A stretch of 64,000 bases of DNA from Halomonas sp. GTDB taxonomy: Bacteria; Pseudomonadota; Gammaproteobacteria; Pseudomonadales; Halomonadaceae. Made by a program: the position numbers and the translations under genes. Shown one piece after another: positions 1-8,038 of the stretch (position 1 is its first letter; each line of letters begins with the position of its first letter). Location: the NCBI RefSeq assembly GCF_011050415.1, contig NZ_DRFS01000025.1, positions 124,001 through 188,000 of the forward strand, written 5' to 3'. The notes under the pieces are model-generated. The model worked only from the letters and a program-made list of their open reading frames with translations, was not told the origin of the DNA and ran no database searches.

Positions 1-540
1 TAGCGGTTTCCAGTCGAGCTGCCGGTGGGCCTCGGCGCTATCTATCCAATGCCCGCCCCTTAGGCTTACTTTTCCTTCACCGCTGAGCGCCCGCGCCAAA
101 TGCGCCAAGGGGGTTAAGTCGCCGCTAGCGCCAACAGTACCCTGGGACGGTACTAGAGGAATCAAATCAACCTCCAGCCACCCCTGCAAACGATCGATAA
201 GCACCGGATTAGCCCCCGAGTGGCCACGCACCAAACTGGCCATACGCGCCACCATCATCGCGCGCACGTGACGATGTGACAGGGGCTCCCCCACGCCACT
301 GCATAAGTGATAGACCAAATTTTGCTGCAGGAGCGATGATTGTTTAGGGTCCACATTTGTTGTGGCTAAAGGTCCATACCCCGTCGTCACGCCATAGATT
401 CGCTGGCGCTGTTCGATGGCATTGCACAAAAAATCGTGGGCTTTTCGCACCGCGTGTTTTTCTGCTTGCGATAGCACTATCGACTGCCTCCCAAGCGCAA
501 TCATTTCGATCTCTTCGAGCGTGCGATGCTCATCGTCCAT
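1..540 (-). CDS. tal: Tyrosine ammonia-lyase (HAL/PAL/TAL family), N-terminal part, truncated by window edge
   Basis: About 180 residues of an MIO-dependent aromatic amino acid ammonia-lyase can be read from ATG at 540 to the window edge; the rest lies outside. The catalytic loop Tyr is in IYGVTTGYGP (Y49) and the Ala-Ser-Gly that cyclises to the MIO prosthetic group is A138-S139-G140 in GASGDLTPL. The substrate-selectivity pair is His-Leu (H78-L79 in LVYHLCSG), as in tyrosine ammonia-lyases; histidases have Ser-His there. The expected reaction is tyrosine to p-coumarate plus ammonia. It is the third gene after pyp and the CoA ligase on the same strand, 64 nt downstream of the ligase, so it probably supplies the PYP chromophore. 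Family certain; tyrosine rather than histidine specificity is inferred from the pair and the context. Confidence 0.88.
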   Translation of the reverse strand, partial: MDDEHRTLEEIEMIALGRQSIVLSQAEKHAVRKAHDFLCNAIEQRQRIYGVTTGYGPLATTNVDPKQSSLLQQNLVYHLCSGVGEPLSHRHVRAMMVARMASLVRGHSGANPVLIDRLQGWLEVDLIPLVPSQGTVGASGDLTPLAHLARALSGEGKVSLRGGHWIDSAEAHRQLDWKPL

Positions 541-604
541 AACCACATTTCCTATATAGAGGATTGCTCTGGAGAGCTAACTTTTAAGGGCTAGCTTCTA
601 AGGG

Positions 605-1735
605 CTACCAGTCAGTCAGCTTGCCTATTGTGTTAGTGGGTAGGACGTCGCCGTAGGTAATCCTGATGGGGCGCTCAGCTGCAGGCCACGAAGCGATAGC
701 CTGCGCGATGGCGTTGGCGGTTTCATGCTCACTGCTCTCAGGCACAACGAAGGCTTTCAAACGCAGCTGAGTGGCCGAGTCTGTAGTGCGAATGGCACAG
801 TCAGCCACGCTCGCCAACGCCCGTAGCTGTTGGGCCACATGCTGCGGGCTCACGTTAACTCCACCAATGACCACAACATCGTCATGACGCCCTTCGAGGG
901 TAAAGGTGCTTTCGTCATGCCAGCACGTATTATCCGACAGCGGCGTAGCAACGTGGCTATCAACACGTTGAATATGCTGAGCATCAAGGCGTTGCCAGTG
1001 CGCTAACAGCCGATAAAGCTCGTTCTCGCGCCATCGGGTAGCCACCCCGCCTGTTTCGGTACTGCCATAGATATCCAGCAACCCCGTTAAACCGCGTTCA
1101 GTCACTGCCTCCCAGGTAGCGGCGGAGAGCGGCGCCGTAGAAGACACCCCGAGCATATTCGCTGGCCAAGTAGTGCGCGAACGCGCCAGGTACTCCCAGC
1201 GAGGTGGCACCGTTACTAGCAAATCACCTGACGCCAGAGTAGGCAAAGCCATGCTATCCGCAGCAATCCGTGGAACACCCAGTACACCAGGCAACGCTAT
1301 TCCCAGCATAAAGCCGTACAGATGATGCAGCGGTAACCAGCTAATCACTCGGCTAATTGGCACACGCGCCGAGAATCGCCGCGCCAAGGCAACCCCTTCC
1401 GCTTCGATATCTTTCCAGCGATGTAAATGAGCGGTAGGAGATCCGGTACTACCAGAAGTACGAAGCGTTAGCCCCGAGGTAGCGTTCACGGCTTGTGCTA
1501 CGATCGCCGCCCAATCATCGAAGTGTTGGGTCATTAAGAGACGGTCTTCGACACCGGTCTCATACAAACAAAAAAATTCATTAGTACAGGCAGCAAGGTG
1601 CAGTCTTTCGAGGGAGTCGATGGTGGGTAGATGTTGCCAGTCCGGCACTGGGGTTTGACGGTAGGCTGCCAGTTCGGCGCTTAGCAATGATTGCAGGACC
1701 GTTTTGCAATCGGCTGCGCTTAACCACTGAGGCAT
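605..1735 (-). CDS. pcl: Short p-coumarate:CoA ligase (AMP-binding family) for PYP chromophore activation
   Basis: An adenylate-forming enzyme of 376 residues from ATG 1735; a GTG at 1768 would add 11 residues, but AAGGA sits 9 nt before the ATG. The phosphate-binding loop TSGSTGSPT is at residues 93-101, the A5-type motif YGSTETGG is central, and the C-terminal catalytic Lys is in NTIGKLTDW at the very end. It is much shorter than plant-type 4-coumarate ligases of over 500 residues. The Lys/Arg usually ending the P-loop motif is Thr here. It lies 92 nt downstream of pyp and upstream of the ammonia-lyase, so it likely converts p-coumarate to the CoA thioester that acylates the PYP cysteine. 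The exact substrate is inferred from context. Confidence 0.85.
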   Translation of the reverse strand: MPQWLSAADCKTVLQSLLSAELAAYRQTPVPDWQHLPTIDSLERLHLAACTNEFFCLYETGVEDRLLMTQHFDDWAAIVAQAVNATSGLTLRTSGSTGSPTAHLHRWKDIEAEGVALARRFSARVPISRVISWLPLHHLYGFMLGIALPGVLGVPRIAADSMALPTLASGDLLVTVPPRWEYLARSRTTWPANMLGVSSTAPLSAATWEAVTERGLTGLLDIYGSTETGGVATRWRENELYRLLAHWQRLDAQHIQRVDSHVATPLSDNTCWHDESTFTLEGRHDDVVVIGGVNVSPQHVAQQLRALASVADCAIRTTDSATQLRLKAFVVPESSEHETANAIAQAIASWPAAERPIRITYGDVLPTNTIGKLTDW

Positions 1736-1827
1736 CTGATGATCCTTAATGACACCAAAATATCGCACGATTTAGGTAAAAAGCCGCTTACTCCTACTGT
1801 CCGTTAAGTAAGCAGCTCTTATATCGA

Positions 1828-2211
1828 TTATAAGCGCTTAACAAAGATCCAGTAGGCATCTCCAGAGATCGCTTTTTTCATATGCACTTTTACTTTTGTG
1901 GGCGTCATCTGGTAGTCAAATACATATTCAAACATAGTGTTCAGGTCACCGTTTTTAACACCTTCTTTAAAACGGCCCTGAAACTCTTTGCTTTGCGTGC
2001 AGGGTGCTACTTGAGTGAAGAAGTTTTTGCCAATAACGCTTTTAGGGTCACGTCCTGTAATGCCGCCCTCTGCTGCGTTGTATTGGGTAATTTTACCGTT
2101 GGCATCGAGTTGAATAGCCCCAAAAGCTAACTCATCGAGCTTTTTATCATCCATGTTTGCCAGCGAATTCTCGATGTCATCACCACCAAAACGAACTGTT
2201 TCCATTCCCAT
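1828..2211 (-). CDS. pyp: Photoactive yellow protein (PYP), blue-light receptor
   Basis: A 127-residue PAS-fold protein that aligns end to end with Halorhodospira halophila PYP (125 residues), with two extra N-terminal residues. All chromophore-pocket residues are present with a +2 offset: Tyr44 (Y42), Glu48 (E46), Thr52 (T50), Arg54 (R52) and Cys71 (C69), the p-coumaroyl thioester site in VAPCT. The C-terminal [22 protein letters not shown] stretch, split here for reading as TMFEYVFDY then [13 protein letters not shown], is nearly identical to the archetype. A photocycle is therefore expected. An AGGAG lies 8 nt before ATG 2211, favouring it over the internal ATG at 2205. Downstream neighbours are the CoA ligase and ammonia-lyase that make its chromophore. 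No obvious output partner gene is adjacent. Confidence 0.97.
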   Translation of the reverse strand: MGMETVRFGGDDIENSLANMDDKKLDELAFGAIQLDANGKITQYNAAEGGITGRDPKSVIGKNFFTQVAPCTQSKEFQGRFKEGVKNGDLNTMFEYVFDYQMTPTKVKVHMKKAISGDAYWIFVKRL

Positions 2212-2405
2212 CAGTGCATCTCCTGACTATCAATTTTAATTTTTGTAGCTAACGGAATGCTCTACAGGAACGATACAAGTATTGTACTGGAGCTATAGGC
2301 ACAGCTCAAAATTAGCAGTATTAAAAAACCAGTACAACCGCTTAATACTATTGTATGAGCTCGATTTTAATGTTGCTGCACATGAGTCAGTACTGGCACA
2401 AGTGC
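2212..2405 (-). promoter_or_regulatory. pyp leader with repeated TTGTAC/GTACAA half-sites
   Basis: The 194-nt gap upstream of pyp is AT-rich and holds repeated motifs. TTGTACTGG (2282-2290) and CCAGTACAA (2329-2337) form a perfect 9-bp inverted repeat; GTACTGG recurs at 2390-2396; TACAA-GTA-TTGTA (2274-2286) is a small palindrome; TTGTAT is at 2351. Read on the minus strand, TTGTAC (complement of 2332-2337) is followed after 17 nt by TAATTT, a possible weak sigma-70 promoter. The repeats look like regulator sites; the regulator is unknown. Confidence 0.45.
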
Positions 2406-2900
2406 TTAGAACAGTACCTCCACCTTACTTACCTGCAAACAAAAAGGCCCCGCGGTACGGTCAGCGATTAAGAAGCCGATTTGGTGGATATCACTTGGCA
2501 CGATGGCAGGGGCATCGCTTAGCAGCGTTCCACGGCGCACCGCTTCAAAAACATGCCAAGGAAAATGCAGTGTTTCCCAGTTATCTTGAGATGGCGTAAA
2601 TTTCACCCGATAGGCGGAAGCATCATTCAGGGAGGTGCTTTTGAGTCGCAGTTGATAGGTGCGTCCGTCCCCTCGGACAGTAAGTGCTATCCCCCTAGCA
2701 TCCGCAAGCGTCGTTTCAAAGCCATCAGACTCGCGTCGAACCGAGGCAAAGCCACCACCGTTTTCCATCGATACCTCACCATGAAAGCGCCCTTCACCAT
2801 CGGCAACGCTGAACGTACTTTGGGAAATCCCACCCATGACACCGTCGTCTACCGCAAACCAGCGGTTTTGCTCATTTGGGTTATCAAATGTAAGCGCCAT
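2406..2900 (-). CDS. CIA30-family protein
   Basis: A 164-residue protein recognisable as the CIA30 family (mitochondrial complex I intermediate-associated protein 30; bacterial members have no settled function). Family landmarks are the N-terminal FDNPNEQNRWFAVDDGVMGGIS, seen here as FDNPN...WFAVDDGVMGG, the NGGGFASVR strand, GIALTVRGDGRTYQLRLK, and the C-terminal IHQIGFLIADRTAGPFCLQV. The fold is a galactose-binding-like beta sandwich. No signal peptide is evident. It is on the same strand as pyp, 195 nt upstream, and a terminator on its other side separates it from the ethanolamine genes. Whether it is functionally linked to PYP is unknown. Confidence 0.85.
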   Translation of the reverse strand: MALTFDNPNEQNRWFAVDDGVMGGISQSTFSVADGEGRFHGEVSMENGGGFASVRRESDGFETTLADARGIALTVRGDGRTYQLRLKSTSLNDASAYRVKFTPSQDNWETLHFPWHVFEAVRRGTLLSDAPAIVPSDIHQIGFLIADRTAGPFCLQVSKVEVLF

Positions 2901-2926
2901 GCTTACTGCTCCTTGCTATTGGCATC

Positions 2927-2964
2927 AATAAAAAAAGCCTCTGAGCGGTGAGGCGCAGAGGCTT
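2927..2964 (-). terminator. Rho-independent terminator after the ethanolamine permease gene
   Basis: AAGCCTCTG (2935-2943) pairs with CAGAGGCTT (2956-2964) in a perfect 9-bp stem. Read on the minus strand it is followed by a T run (the A run at 2929-2936), so it terminates the eutB-eutC-permease transcript before the CIA30 gene. Confidence 0.85.
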
Positions 2965-3001
2965 CAAAGATATCGTTAGCCTAGGTGATGAGTGGCTTAA
3001 A

Positions 3002-4444
3002 TTACAGCTTGGACGTCGCTGCAGGGGTCACTAAGCCAGTGTCATCTAGTTCTTCCGGTGCAGTGACTACCAGCGCAAATTCCTCTTCGGCAGTTTTCGC
3101 CACCAGATGGTTTTTACTGTAGAAAAAGTAGTAGGCCGCACCGGCAATAAATAGCACGATGGTGTAGTTAAACGCACGGGGATCAAACGCGTATACGCCA
3201 GTCATCGCCACCAGTGCCAACACCAGCGCAATGGATGACGTCACGATGCCACCTGGCGTTTTGTAGGGCCGGGGCAAATCAGACTGCTTCAAGCGCAGTA
3301 AAATGTGGCTTAGCGACATCAACGCATAGGAGATCGTTGCACCTACCACCGCCATCCCCAACATTAGGTCGCCTTCACCACTTAGCGAGACCAAGAAACC
3401 AAACACACCGGGCACAATCAGCGCTAAATAAGGCACCTTACGCCCACTGGTGAGCGATAGCTGCTTGGGCAGGTAGCCTGCCCGGGAGAGCGCAAACACC
3501 AACCGGCTGTAGCCGTAGATAATTGAGAAAAACGAAGCAATCAGGCCTGCCAAACCCAGCACGTTGACCACCGTTGCCAGGGTCGGATTACCTGCCGCAT
3601 TCAGCGCATCCACCAGCGGCACGCCGCTTTGTCCAATCATCTCAGCGCCCGCGGCTCCAGCTAGTAGCACCACGACTAACAAGGCGGTAAACAGCAGAAA
3701 AAGCATGGCCGCGATAATGCCTTTGGGCATATCGCGGGCCGGATCTTTGGCTTCTTCTGCTGCTAGAGGTACGCCTTCCACCGCCAAAAACAACCACATG
3801 CCAAAGGGCAGCGCCGCCCAAACCCCGTGCCAGCCAAAGGGCATAAAAGTGCTCGCGCCAGCGGCATCGGTGGGCGCAATATCAAATAAATTGGCTGAAT
3901 CAAAGCTGCCTATTAACGCCACCGCCGTGGCGAGAATGGCAAACACTGCCAGACCACTAATCACCATCATGACTTTTAGCGCTTCCCCTACCCCCGCAAG
4001 GTGAATACCGATAAATACAGCGTAGAAAATCAGGTAAACCAACGGGCCATTAATTCCCAGCAGGGCTTCCACTGCGGCACCGATAAAAATCACAATCGCC
4101 GCTGGGGCCAAGGCGTATTCGATCAACACCGCAAGCCCCGTTAGGTAACCACCGGCAGGCCCCATGGCCTGGCGAGCAAAACTATAGCCGCCACCCGCGG
4201 CAGGAATCGCCGCCGACATTTCCGCCAGAGAGAGCACTAGCGCTAAATACATCAGCGCCATTAAACAGGCGGCAATTGCAAAACCGCCCCAACCCGCTTC
4301 CGCAATGCCAAAGTTCCAGCCGGCGAAGTCACCGGAAATTACATAGGAAACCCCCAGCCCCGCCAACAGCATCCAGCCAGCGGTGCCTTTACGCAGTTGG
4401 CGTTTTGCCAGATACGCCTGATCAATCGATGGTTGTGTCATCAT
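3002..4444 (-). CDS. eat: Ethanolamine permease (APC superfamily)
   Basis: A 480-residue amino acid-polyamine-organocation transporter with about 12 hydrophobic segments, starting with the LRKGTAGWMLLAGLGVSYVISGDFAGWNFG region typical of ethanolamine permeases (residues about 17-45), and the conserved AEEAKDPARDMPKG loop after TM6. It imports ethanolamine across the inner membrane. It follows eutB and eutC on the same strand, 104 nt after eutC, and a terminator follows it, so it closes the ethanolamine operon. Substrate is assigned from family resemblance plus context. Confidence 0.92.
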   Translation of the reverse strand: MMTQPSIDQAYLAKRQLRKGTAGWMLLAGLGVSYVISGDFAGWNFGIAEAGWGGFAIAACLMALMYLALVLSLAEMSAAIPAAGGGYSFARQAMGPAGGYLTGLAVLIEYALAPAAIVIFIGAAVEALLGINGPLVYLIFYAVFIGIHLAGVGEALKVMMVISGLAVFAILATAVALIGSFDSANLFDIAPTDAAGASTFMPFGWHGVWAALPFGMWLFLAVEGVPLAAEEAKDPARDMPKGIIAAMLFLLFTALLVVVLLAGAAGAEMIGQSGVPLVDALNAAGNPTLATVVNVLGLAGLIASFFSIIYGYSRLVFALSRAGYLPKQLSLTSGRKVPYLALIVPGVFGFLVSLSGEGDLMLGMAVVGATISYALMSLSHILLRLKQSDLPRPYKTPGGIVTSSIALVLALVAMTGVYAFDPRAFNYTIVLFIAGAAYYFFYSKNHLVAKTAEEEFALVVTAPEELDDTGLVTPAATSKL

Positions 4445-4548
4445 CTTGCCCTTTAAATGAGAAACGAAACAGACGTCAGCGGCGTGCCGTTTTCAATGTT
4501 GTTGTATGATTTCGTATTGGCGTCGTTGTTATAAGGTGCTGCAGAGCG

Positions 4549-5388
4549 TTAATCAGCCACCAAAAAGTTACTTATTGAGCCTGTTGTGCCTGACTCCCCC
4601 TCCAGCACATTGTCTTCACTGCGGTCCTTCAACTTAACTCCTGATACTTTGAGCTGACGGGCCTCTTTTAACAGCAGAAAGAAACGCCTTGCCGCTTCCT
4701 CCACCTGCAGGCCTGCCGGGCGTACATTGGAAATACAGTTGCGCCGATCATCCTTAAGCCCCGGCTCCGGCGCCCAGGTCATATACAGCCCAAGGCTATC
4801 GGGTGAACTCAGCCCAGGTCGCTCGCCAATCATCACCAGCACGGCATCTGCGTTTAGCAAAGCACCAATTTCATCGCCAATCGCCACCCGTCCCTGCTCC
4901 ACAATCGTTAGCGGCGCCAACTGCCAGTCATAGGCATCGCTGCTGAGTATTTGATAAAGGGCGCGGAGAAACGGCGTGCTGTTCTGCTGAACGGCCAGGG
5001 CGGAAAGGCCGTCGACAATGACCACCGCAAGGTCATAGCGCTGCTGAGAAGCGGCCGCTTGCTGCAGCTGCTCGCGGGACTTGTCGTCGAGACGACGGCC
5101 ATAATCTGGCCGCTGCAGGTACAGGGCACGATCTTGGGCATGGCTATGTAGAGATATTGGAGCCTCAGACAAAGTCAGCGCTTTGGTTAACTCATTAGCC
5201 AGCTTTTCCACCTCTAATGGGCAGTGCACAGCATCCTGGGCCTGGGCATGCGCTAACTGAAACGCCAGCAGCTTGCTGGTCGGCAGACTAACGCCAGCAC
5301 GTCCCAAGCCAATCCGTGCATCGGTAAACGTATTCAACCGCTCCCAGGCATTCTCCACCACGATAGGAGATAGTTCGTCATGTGCCAT
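4549..5388 (-). CDS. eutC: Ethanolamine ammonia-lyase small subunit
   Basis: The small (beta) subunit of adenosylcobalamin-dependent ethanolamine ammonia-lyase, which with EutB makes acetaldehyde and ammonia from ethanolamine. Landmarks are ARIGLGRAGVSLPTSKLLAF near the start, RPDYGRRLD, VMIGERPGLSSPDSLGLY in the cobalamin-binding region, and NCISNVRPAGL. I choose ATG 5388 (279 residues) because AAGGAG lies 7 nt upstream; it overlaps the eutB stop by 11 nt, indicating translational coupling. An upstream ATG at 5427 would add 13 residues inside eutB and has no ribosome site. The C-terminus is short and acidic. Confidence 0.95.
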   Translation of the reverse strand: MAHDELSPIVVENAWERLNTFTDARIGLGRAGVSLPTSKLLAFQLAHAQAQDAVHCPLEVEKLANELTKALTLSEAPISLHSHAQDRALYLQRPDYGRRLDDKSREQLQQAAASQQRYDLAVVIVDGLSALAVQQNSTPFLRALYQILSSDAYDWQLAPLTIVEQGRVAIGDEIGALLNADAVLVMIGERPGLSSPDSLGLYMTWAPEPGLKDDRRNCISNVRPAGLQVEEAARRFFLLLKEARQLKVSGVKLKDRSEDNVLEGESGTTGSISNFLVAD

Positions 5389-6793
5389 GGCGTGGCTCCT
5401 TAGGCAGGTGGCGCAAGCTATTGGCAAAAGCGGCGGGTAACTGGTCGTTAAGCCGATGGGTGCTGATATCCTGGAAAATCTGCATCTCCTCTAGCCAGCG
5501 CTCAAATTCAGGTGCCGCTTTCAGCCCCAACACTCGTCGTGCATAGAGCGCATCGTGAAAGGAGGTAGTCTGGTAATTGAGCATAATGTCGTCAGAGCCG
5601 GGGATGCCCATGATGAAGTTGCAGCCCGCCACGCCCAGCAGCGTCAGCAGATTATCCATATCGTTCTGATCGGCTTCTGCGTGGTTGGTGTAGCACACAT
5701 CGCAACCCATCGGCACGCCCAGCAGCTTGCCGCAGAAGTGGTCTTCCAGCCCTGCACGGGTAATCTCTTTACCGTCGAACAAGTACTCGGGGCCAATAAA
5801 CCCCACTACGGTGTTTACCAACAGCGGATTAAATTTACGTGCCACGGCATAGGCCCGGGCCTCGCAGGTTTGCTGGTCGAGGCCATGGTGAGCATCGGCG
5901 GAGAGCGAGCTGCCCTGGCCAGTTTCGAAATACATCACGTTGCGACCCACCGTGCCGCGCTTGAGCGACTGCGCCGCCGCCTCCGCTTCGGCCAAGGTGC
6001 TTAAGTCAAAGCCAAAGCTGCGGTTAGTGGCTTCGGTGCCACCTATCGATTGGAACACCAGATCGACCGGCGCACCCAGCTCGATGGCTTCTAGAGTGTT
6101 CGTCACATGAGTGAGCACGCAGGATTGAGTGGGAATTTGATACTTCTGAATCACCTCATCCATCAGACGCATCAGCTTGACACTTTGGGCGACATTATCG
6201 GTCGCGGGGTTGATGCCAATCACCGCGTCGCCGCTACCGTAAAGCAGCCCATCGAGAATACTGGCGGCGATACCAGTGACGTCATCGGTAGGGTGATTGG
6301 GCTGCAGCCGGGTAGAGAGCCGCCCTGGCAGGCCAATGGTATTGCGAAACGCAGTGGTGACTTGGCACTTTTTAGCCACCAATATCAAATCCTGATTGCG
6401 CATCAGTTTGCTCACCGCCGCCGCCATTTCGGGGGTAATGCCCATTCGCACAGACGTTAGCACCTCGCTGGTAGCGTGGTCAGAGAGCAGCCAGTTACGA
6501 AAATCTCCCACGGTGAGATGGCGAATGGGGACAAAAGCGGCGGCATCATGGTCATCCATAATCAGCCGAGTAATTTCATCCTCTTCGTAGGGGATCAACG
6601 CCTCATTCAAGAAGGTGGTAAGCGGCAGCTCGGCCAACACCATTTGAGCGACCACGCGCTCTTCGGCACTCTCTGCTATCACCCCAGCCAAACGATCCCC
6701 AGAGCGGGGCGGCGAGGCCTTGGCCATCAGCTCAGCCAGGCTTGCGAAGCGGTAGCTCCGAGCCCCCACCGTCGTGTGATAGGTCTTTGCCAT
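5378..6793 (-). CDS. eutB: Ethanolamine ammonia-lyase large subunit
   Basis: The 471-residue catalytic subunit (E. coli EutB is 453), a TIM barrel that binds ethanolamine. Diagnostic stretches are LPGRLSTRLQPNHPTDD with the substrate-binding Arg, YGSGDAVIGINPATDN, CVLTHVTNTLEAIE, FQSIGGTEATNRSFG, YFETGQGSSLSADAHHG and GVPMGCDVCYTNHAEADQND. ATG 6793 is preceded by AAGGAA. It is the first gene of eutB-eutC-eat, divergent from an AraC regulator. No eut microcompartment genes are in the window, so this is the simple cytosolic pathway; the downstream acetaldehyde dehydrogenase must be encoded elsewhere. Confidence 0.97.
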   Translation of the reverse strand: MAKTYHTTVGARSYRFASLAELMAKASPPRSGDRLAGVIAESAEERVVAQMVLAELPLTTFLNEALIPYEEDEITRLIMDDHDAAAFVPIRHLTVGDFRNWLLSDHATSEVLTSVRMGITPEMAAAVSKLMRNQDLILVAKKCQVTTAFRNTIGLPGRLSTRLQPNHPTDDVTGIAASILDGLLYGSGDAVIGINPATDNVAQSVKLMRLMDEVIQKYQIPTQSCVLTHVTNTLEAIELGAPVDLVFQSIGGTEATNRSFGFDLSTLAEAEAAAQSLKRGTVGRNVMYFETGQGSSLSADAHHGLDQQTCEARAYAVARKFNPLLVNTVVGFIGPEYLFDGKEITRAGLEDHFCGKLLGVPMGCDVCYTNHAEADQNDMDNLLTLLGVAGCNFIMGIPGSDDIMLNYQTTSFHDALYARRVLGLKAAPEFERWLEEMQIFQDISTHRLNDQLPAAFANSLRHLPKEPRHGT

Positions 6794-6933
6794 TGCGCTT
6801 TCCTTTTTAACCGCTCTACTTTTTTAACAACACTAAACGCGCATTAAGGTATAAAACTTGCTTGTTTCCACCATAGCGCTATCACTAGAGAGGGAGTATC
6901 GAGTTTTGGCAAACCCACTAAATTTCCATTTAC

Positions 6934-6982
6934 TTAATTAAATACATGAAGTTAAAGCGTTTAATTAAAGATATAACGCTTT
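6934..6982. promoter_or_regulatory. Inverted and direct repeats in the eutB / AraC-regulator divergent promoter
   Basis: AAAGCGTT (6954-6961) and AACGCTTT (6975-6982) form a perfect 8-bp inverted repeat with a 13-nt spacer. The 9-mer TTAATTAAA occurs twice, at 6934-6942 and 6961-6969, 27 nt apart. Such repeats upstream of the AraC-family gene and eutB are plausible binding sites for that regulator. Function is inferred. Confidence 0.5.
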
Positions 6983-7004
6983 TGAAAACTCTGGGGAGCT
7001 TCCC

Positions 7005-7952
7005 ATGTCCACGCTCGACAGCGTATTTGCACCAAAAAGATGCATCCAAGAAGCATTTGATGCCGATGAGCATGCGCAAAACCTGACACGTTGGCAGCAG
7101 GAGTACGACCAGCTCAGCCCTGGCAGCTTTTATGGCCGATTGGATGAAGTTACCCTAGAGACGATGCAGGTATTTAAAGAGCACACCGGGCAAGCGCTCC
7201 GTCAGCAGTGTCGCGTTTGGTCAGATTCGCTGTGGATCGGTATTCCAGCCACTGGCCAGGGATCGCGGATTAATGGCCAAGCGCTTAGCAAGGGCGAAGT
7301 AATGTGCCGCCCTGGCGGGCGTGATTTTGAATTGGTTACGCCAGAAGCTTTCGATATTTATGGACTGGTGATCACCTTGCCAGCTTTAGCAGAGGCTGCC
7401 CAACGCCAGGGGATTAACTTGGATAAACGCTGGCAAGAGATGCCGCGTCGCCAAGCGGCTGGCGAAACGCTTAGTGCCGTATCGTTTCTTCTTGAACGTT
7501 TGCTCACCAGCCAAACCCTGGCGATCGCTAGTCATATTCATCAAGACATTTTACTGATGGCACTGCTTGAGCTGCTGCAGGCCGAGCAGCCTGGCGCTGA
7601 GTTGCCCCCTAGCTATGCGCATCGTAAGGAAGTGGTTGACCGGGTAAAACGTTATGTTGACGAGCATATGGATGGCCCGGTAACCATGGAGGAGCTTTGC
7701 CAGCTGACCCACGTAAGCCGCCGCACGCTGCAGTACAGCTTTACGACGATTTTAGGCATTAGCCCGCTGCAGTTTTTGCGGTTAACGCGGCTCAATCGCG
7801 TGCGCCGAGCGCTGCGTGCCGCTTCGCCACCGCAATCGGTGACAGAAATCGCCACCTACTGGGGCTTCTGGCATTTGGGCCAGTTTGCTCACGACTACAA
7901 ACAGCAGTTTGGTGAGTGCCCTTCGCATACGCTTAATGCGCCAGCGTTTTAA
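7005..7952 (+). CDS. AraC-family regulator, probable ethanolamine operon activator (EutR-like)
   Basis: A 315-residue regulator with an N-terminal sensor region (residues 1-205) and a C-terminal AraC double helix-turn-helix (about 213-311): VTMEELCQLTHVSRRTLQYSF is the first helix-turn-helix, IATYWGFWHLGQFAHDYKQQFG the second with the usual family signature. It is transcribed away from eutB across a 211-nt region containing repeats. In enteric bacteria EutR activates eut genes with ethanolamine and B12 as signals; a like role here follows from position and domain layout. GGGGAG lies 8 nt before ATG 7005. Confidence 0.88.
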   Translation: MSTLDSVFAPKRCIQEAFDADEHAQNLTRWQQEYDQLSPGSFYGRLDEVTLETMQVFKEHTGQALRQQCRVWSDSLWIGIPATGQGSRINGQALSKGEVMCRPGGRDFELVTPEAFDIYGLVITLPALAEAAQRQGINLDKRWQEMPRRQAAGETLSAVSFLLERLLTSQTLAIASHIHQDILLMALLELLQAEQPGAELPPSYAHRKEVVDRVKRYVDEHMDGPVTMEELCQLTHVSRRTLQYSFTTILGISPLQFLRLTRLNRVRRALRAASPPQSVTEIATYWGFWHLGQFAHDYKQQFGECPSHTLNAPAF

Positions 7953-7970
7953 GCAACGCGACAATAATAC

Positions 7971-8003
7971 CAAAAAAGACAGGCCAGCTTCTCAGCCGGC
8001 CTG
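7971..8003 (-). terminator. Terminator of the opgGH operon
   Basis: CAGGCC (7980-7985) and GGCCTG (7998-8003) bracket a hairpin extended by GC pairs; on the minus strand it is followed by TCTTTTTT (complement of 7972-7979). It lies between the convergent ends of the AraC gene and opgH. Confidence 0.75.
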
Positions 8004-8038
8004 ATGAAATGCGCGAGTAGTTAGATGCGATAGCCAGC

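Noticed and set aside
2282..2599. Plus-strand 105-codon frame across the pyp promoter and the CIA30 gene
   Set aside because: Overlaps a real gene on the other strand and has low-complexity composition.
4908..5141. Frames inside eutC on both strands
   Set aside because: Entirely within a well-conserved gene; shadows.
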